A stretch of 8,901 nt of DNA from assembly GCA_034433615.1 (NCBI GenBank), contig DAOUAJ010000241.1, positions 1 through 8,901 of the forward strand, given 5' to 3'. Under the pieces are notes generated by a model, which was given only the letters and a program-made list of their open reading frames with translations, searched no databases and was not told the origin of the DNA. This document shows, in pieces, positions 5,666-8,901 of this stretch; position 1 is the first letter of the stretch, and each line of letters begins with the position of its first letter. The position numbers and the translations under genes were made by a program. This DNA is from DAOUAJ01 sp034433615. GTDB lineage: Bacteria > Chloroflexota > Anaerolineae > DUEN01.

Positions 5666-8600
5666 ATGCCAGATTTAGTCGGAGAAAAACTGGGCAAGTA
5701 CGAGATCACCGCCCGTCTGGCTAGTAGCACCCTGGCCGAGGTGTACCGGGCCTATAACCCATCCCTGGGCCGCGAGGTAGCCCTCAAGGCCTACCGGCCC
5801 CATCTGGCCGGAGACCCGGCCCTGGTTGAGCGACTGCGCGGGGAGGCCCGCCGGGTCGCAGCCCTGCGCCATCCCCACATCGCGCAGATCTACGACTGCG
5901 ACGTGGCCACGGTGGCCGGCCAGCCGCTGTTGTATGTGGTCAGCGAGTTCGCCGAGGGCGCGACTCTGAAAGACCGGCTGGCGGCCTTGAAGGCCAGCGG
6001 ACAGACCATGCCCCTTGCGGATGTGGTAGCTCTCGTGCGGGCTATCGCCAGCGCGCTGGACTACGCCCACAGCCGCGGGGTCGTCCACGGCGGGCTGAAG
6101 CCGGCCAACGTCCTGTTCACCGCCGCGGGTGAGCCCGTGCTGGCCGACTTCGGCGTCGCCCGGGCTGCCAGCGCAGCCCTGCAGGCCCTGCCCGCCGACC
6201 CGGCCGGCACCCCAGCCTACATGGCTCCCGAGCAGGTCAGGGGCGATCCCGTAGACGCCCGCGCTGATATCTACTCGCTGGGAGTGCTGCTCTACGAGCT
6301 GTGCACCAACACCCTGCCCTTCACCGCCGACACCACCACCGGCGTGCTGATGCGCCACCTGACCGAGCCGCCGTCCCCGCCCACGCGGGCCAACCCCGCC
6401 CTGCCCCTTGCGGTGGAGCAAGTCATCCTCAAGGCGTTGAGCAAAGCGCCGGCCGACCGCTACCAGACGGCCGGAGAGCTGGCCGCCGCGCTGGAGCAAG
6501 CCGTGACCGGGGCCGCAGCCGCAGCCCAGCCAGTCGGAGCGGAGGCCCCCGCAGCCGGCACTCCCCCTGGCAAACCCAAGGCCCGGCCCGCGATCCCCAT
6601 CCTCTCGTCCCTTTTGGAAGAGGAGGAAGAGGCGCCGAAAGCTCCGGTGCAGGTCGCAGCGAAGGCGGAGAAGGGGGGCAAGGAGGGGATCCGCAACTTC
6701 CTGGTCGGCCTGATGGCCCTCTTCACCGCTGCGTTGACCCTCATCGAGCGGTTCCTGAAGGCGGTGGACGTCCTGCGTAACCCTCTGGTCGGGCTCATCG
6801 TGGTTGGGGTAGCCGTCGGCGCCATGGTGATCAGCGCTGGTTACGTCATCGCCCGACCCCAGCTCTACAAGCGCTGGCAGCGCCGGCTGGCTGCCGTCGG
6901 GCTGATCCTGACCGTGCTGGCCGCGGCGGGATGGGGTGGTTGGACCCTCTACGACATGAAGCGCCCGCCCAAGGGCCTTATCGTCCTCATCGCCGATTTC
7001 CAACGGGAGCCCGGCGCACAGGTCGTAAATTACGCTCAGGAGATCGAAGATGGCCTTGTTGAGGCTTTGGAAAAACTGAATGTAGAGGGCATTTACGTGG
7101 AGCGCGCTTATGAAGTCTACACGGAAAAGGATGCCCGTTCCCGTGCCGCTGCCCGCAAGGCCACCATCGTCATCTACGGGCAGTATGATGATCGTACTGT
7201 CCGCCCCCGTTTTGAGCTGGTGAGGGCTCCTCAAGAATACCTGCCCGCTCTCAAGCAGGGGAATCTGAAATTGGCCGCTATGAATCAGTTGGAGACCTGG
7301 CTGAACAGGGAATTTAGAGAAATGACCTATATCGCCCTGTCGGCCATCGGCCTGGCCTATTATGCGGATGGGCAGAATGACAGGGCTCTCACCTTTTTCA
7401 ATCAGGCTTTGGGGTCTCTCCCGGCCGATACACAACTGAAAGGCAGAGAGGCCATCTACTTCTACAAGGGTTCCGTCCACTTTTACCTGCATCAGGTCCC
7501 TCAGGCCCTGACGGCCCTGCAGGAGGCCGTCCGCCTCGACCCGGAGCTCTATGCGGCCCGCCACAATCTGGCCATCGCCTACAGCCTCAACTGCGACTAT
7601 GCCGCGGCGTTGCGGGAAAATGAGGAAGCTCTGCGCCTGAAGCCCGATAGCGGCGATGCTTACTACTTCCGCGGCGTGGTGCTGATGGGTAAAAGCCGCT
7701 GGGAAGAGGCGGCGGCGGCCCTCGGCAAGGCGGCGGAGCTCTCGCCGGACGACGCGGCCATCCACGCCGCTCTGGGCCAGGCCTACGAGAAGCTGGGCCG
7801 CGCTGACGAAGCCGTGGCCGAGCACCAGAAGGCCATGAGTCTGGCCGAGGGGGAACTGAAGGAGAAGGCTGACGACCCCCAGGCCATGGCCGCGCACGCC
7901 GACACCTTGTGGAGCCAGGGCAAGTTGGAAGAGGCAGCCGCCGAATACCAGCGCGCCATCAAGATAGGGGCGGACGGCCGTCCGCCCCTGCGCCCCGACC
8001 GCCTGGCCTGGCTCTACCGCTCGCTGGGCCAGACCTACCTGGACCTGGAACGCTGGGCCGAGGCCGTGAACGCCTACAATCGCGCCGTCGCGCTCTCCCC
8101 TGGCCTCTCCGCCGATCACGCCTCCCTGGGCATAGCCTATCGGCACCTGGACCAGCCCGACCAGGCTGTGGCGGCCTACCAGCAGGCTCTGGCCCTCCTC
8201 CCCTGCGACGCCAACACTCATGACCTGCTGGCCGACCTCTACCGGGAACTGGGCAGGACTGACGAGGCGCTACAGGAGTATCGCGCCGCCGTACAATACG
8301 ACCCCGACGACTTCACCGCCTGGCATACCATTGGCCAGATCCTGGAGGAGCGTGGAGAGGCCGACAAGGCGCAAGCAGCCTACGAGAAAGCCGTTACCAC
8401 CGCTCAGAGCTATCTGGAGCACAACCCACGCGACGCGGCCGCGACCTCTATGCTGGGCCTGATGTACCTGTTATTGGGCGAGACCTCCAAAGCGATCTCC
8501 ACGCTGGAACGGGCCGTGGCCCTGCAGCCCAGTGCCGACAACCATTACGCCCTGGGCAACGCCTACTACGAGGCCGGGGAGTACGAAAAGGCCCTGGCGG

Positions 8601-8901
8601 AGTACCAGGCCGCGCTGGCCGCCGACCCCAGCCACGTGGCTAGCGCCGTCCGCCTGGGCGACACCTACGAGCAACTGGAGCAGATGGCTGAGGCCATCGC
8701 CGCCTACCGCCAGGCGCTGGCGCTCAAGGACGATGCCGACGTTCACTCCTTCCTGGCGGCCTTGCTGAAGCGACAGGGGCAGATTGACGAAGCGATCGCC
8801 GAGTACCAGGCCTCGCTTCGGTTAGAGGACAACGTCCTGGCCCATCTCGGCCTGGCCGAGCTCTACGAGCGCGCCGGCCAGGTGGACCAGGCCATCGCCG
8901 A
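5666..8901 (+). CDS. Predicted pseudokinase-TolB-like-TPR membrane protein, 3' end outside window
   Basis: This frame is open for 1078 codons and runs off the right edge. The ATG at 5666 follows CGGAG (5653-5657) by 8 bases. Residues about 10-275 form a bacterial Ser/Thr kinase fold: VALK Lys41, likely alpha-C Glu60, Asn148, DFG at 161-163, APE at 187-189 and the alpha-F Asp201 are all present. However, the glycine-rich loop reads LASSTLAEV (18-26), with none of the three expected glycines, and the HRD motif reads HGG (141-143), so the catalytic Asp is Gly. ATP binding is possible, but phosphotransfer is doubtful. A low-complexity Ala/Pro and acidic linker (about 280-340) leads to hydrophobic segments at about 344-360, 372-396 and 407-429. 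Residues about 437-525 resemble a TolB/FlgO-like domain ('IVLIADFQREPG', then 'KATIVIYGQYDD'). From about 552 there are at least 14 complete TPR units and a partial one at the edge. The role is unknown; sensing or scaffolding is inferred. Confidence 0.9.
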   Translation, partial: MPDLVGEKLGKYEITARLASSTLAEVYRAYNPSLGREVALKAYRPHLAGDPALVERLRGEARRVAALRHPHIAQIYDCDVATVAGQPLLYVVSEFAEGATLKDRLAALKASGQTMPLADVVALVRAIASALDYAHSRGVVHGGLKPANVLFTAAGEPVLADFGVARAASAALQALPADPAGTPAYMAPEQVRGDPVDARADIYSLGVLLYELCTNTLPFTADTTTGVLMRHLTEPPSPPTRANPALPLAVEQVILKALSKAPADRYQTAGELAAALEQAVTGAAAAAQPVGAEAPAAGTPPGKPKARPAIPILSSLLEEEEEAPKAPVQVAAKAEKGGKEGIRNFLVGLMALFTAALTLIERFLKAVDVLRNPLVGLIVVGVAVGAMVISAGYVIARPQLYKRWQRRLAAVGLILTVLAAAGWGGWTLYDMKRPPKGLIVLIADFQREPGAQVVNYAQEIEDGLVEALEKLNVEGIYVERAYEVYTEKDARSRAAARKATIVIYGQYDDRTVRPRFELVRAPQEYLPALKQGNLKLAAMNQLETWLNREFREMTYIALSAIGLAYYADGQNDRALTFFNQALGSLPADTQLKGREAIYFYKGSVHFYLHQVPQALTALQEAVRLDPELYAARHNLAIAYSLNCDYAAALRENEEALRLKPDSGDAYYFRGVVLMGKSRWEEAAAALGKAAELSPDDAAIHAALGQAYEKLGRADEAVAEHQKAMSLAEGELKEKADDPQAMAAHADTLWSQGKLEEAAAEYQRAIKIGADGRPPLRPDRLAWLYRSLGQTYLDLERWAEAVNAYNRAVALSPGLSADHASLGIAYRHLDQPDQAVAAYQQALALLPCDANTHDLLADLYRELGRTDEALQEYRAAVQYDPDDFTAWHTIGQILEERGEADKAQAAYEKAVTTAQSYLEHNPRDAAATSMLGLMYLLLGETSKAISTLERAVALQPSADNHYALGNAYYEAGEYEKALAEYQAALAADPSHVASAVRLGDTYEQLEQMAEAIAAYRQALALKDDADVHSFLAALLKRQGQIDEAIAEYQASLRLEDNVLAHLGLAELYERAGQVDQAIA

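Noticed and set aside
5675..8221. 848-codon open frame on the - strand
   Set aside because: It lies antisense to the kinase-TolB-TPR gene, whose + strand frame gives clear kinase motifs and TPRs. The - strand product is low in recognisable motifs and rich in Gly, Gln and Leu, as expected from reading G+C-rich TPR codons backwards.

Overview
The window is G+C-rich and almost entirely coding. Four genes lie on the + strand in one direction. Third codon positions are strongly G/C. The TolB-like plus TPR receptor kinase layout, the secreted trypsin-like proteases and the GTAG-type palindromic repeats between genes together suggest a Chloroflexota (Anaerolineae-like) bacterium. That assignment is inference from gene style; there is no rRNA or other marker gene here.

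Layout. (1) 28-612: a small membrane-anchored protein with an exported domain that looks like the PsbP/DcrB family. (2) 613-761: a spacer with an octamer tandem repeat and a GTAG-type hairpin, then a strong Shine-Dalgarno site. (3) 762-3032: a secreted trypsin/HtrA-like serine protease with a cysteine-bracketed calcium-type loop, three tandem beta-rich repeats and a C-terminal carboxypeptidase-regulatory-like domain. (4) 3033-3281: a spacer holding an 89-bp palindromic MITE/REP-like element. (5) 3282-5498: a full-length tandem paralogue of the first protease, starting at GTG. (6) 5499-5665: a spacer with two hairpins, one a perfect 16-bp stem just before the next gene. (7) 5666-8901: a very large reading frame that runs off the right edge. 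It encodes a Ser/Thr-kinase-fold domain, a membrane region, a TolB/FlgO-like domain and at least 14 complete TPR units. The kinase domain has lost the catalytic aspartate and all three glycines of the glycine-rich loop, so it is predicted to be a pseudokinase.

How they may work together (inference). Three of the four products are exported or membrane-tethered. If the large protein crosses the membrane three times, as its charge pattern favours, its TolB/TPR part lies outside the cytoplasm, in the same compartment as the two proteases and the PsbP-like domain. The locus could be a cell-envelope sensing or protein-handling module. The spacers (149, 249 and 167 bp) contain repeats, so a single operon is possible but not shown. 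The most interesting points are the kinase with the altered active site, the Ca-loop proteases that carry beta repeats instead of PDZ domains, the uneven divergence between the two protease copies, and the drop in G+C inside the large gene.
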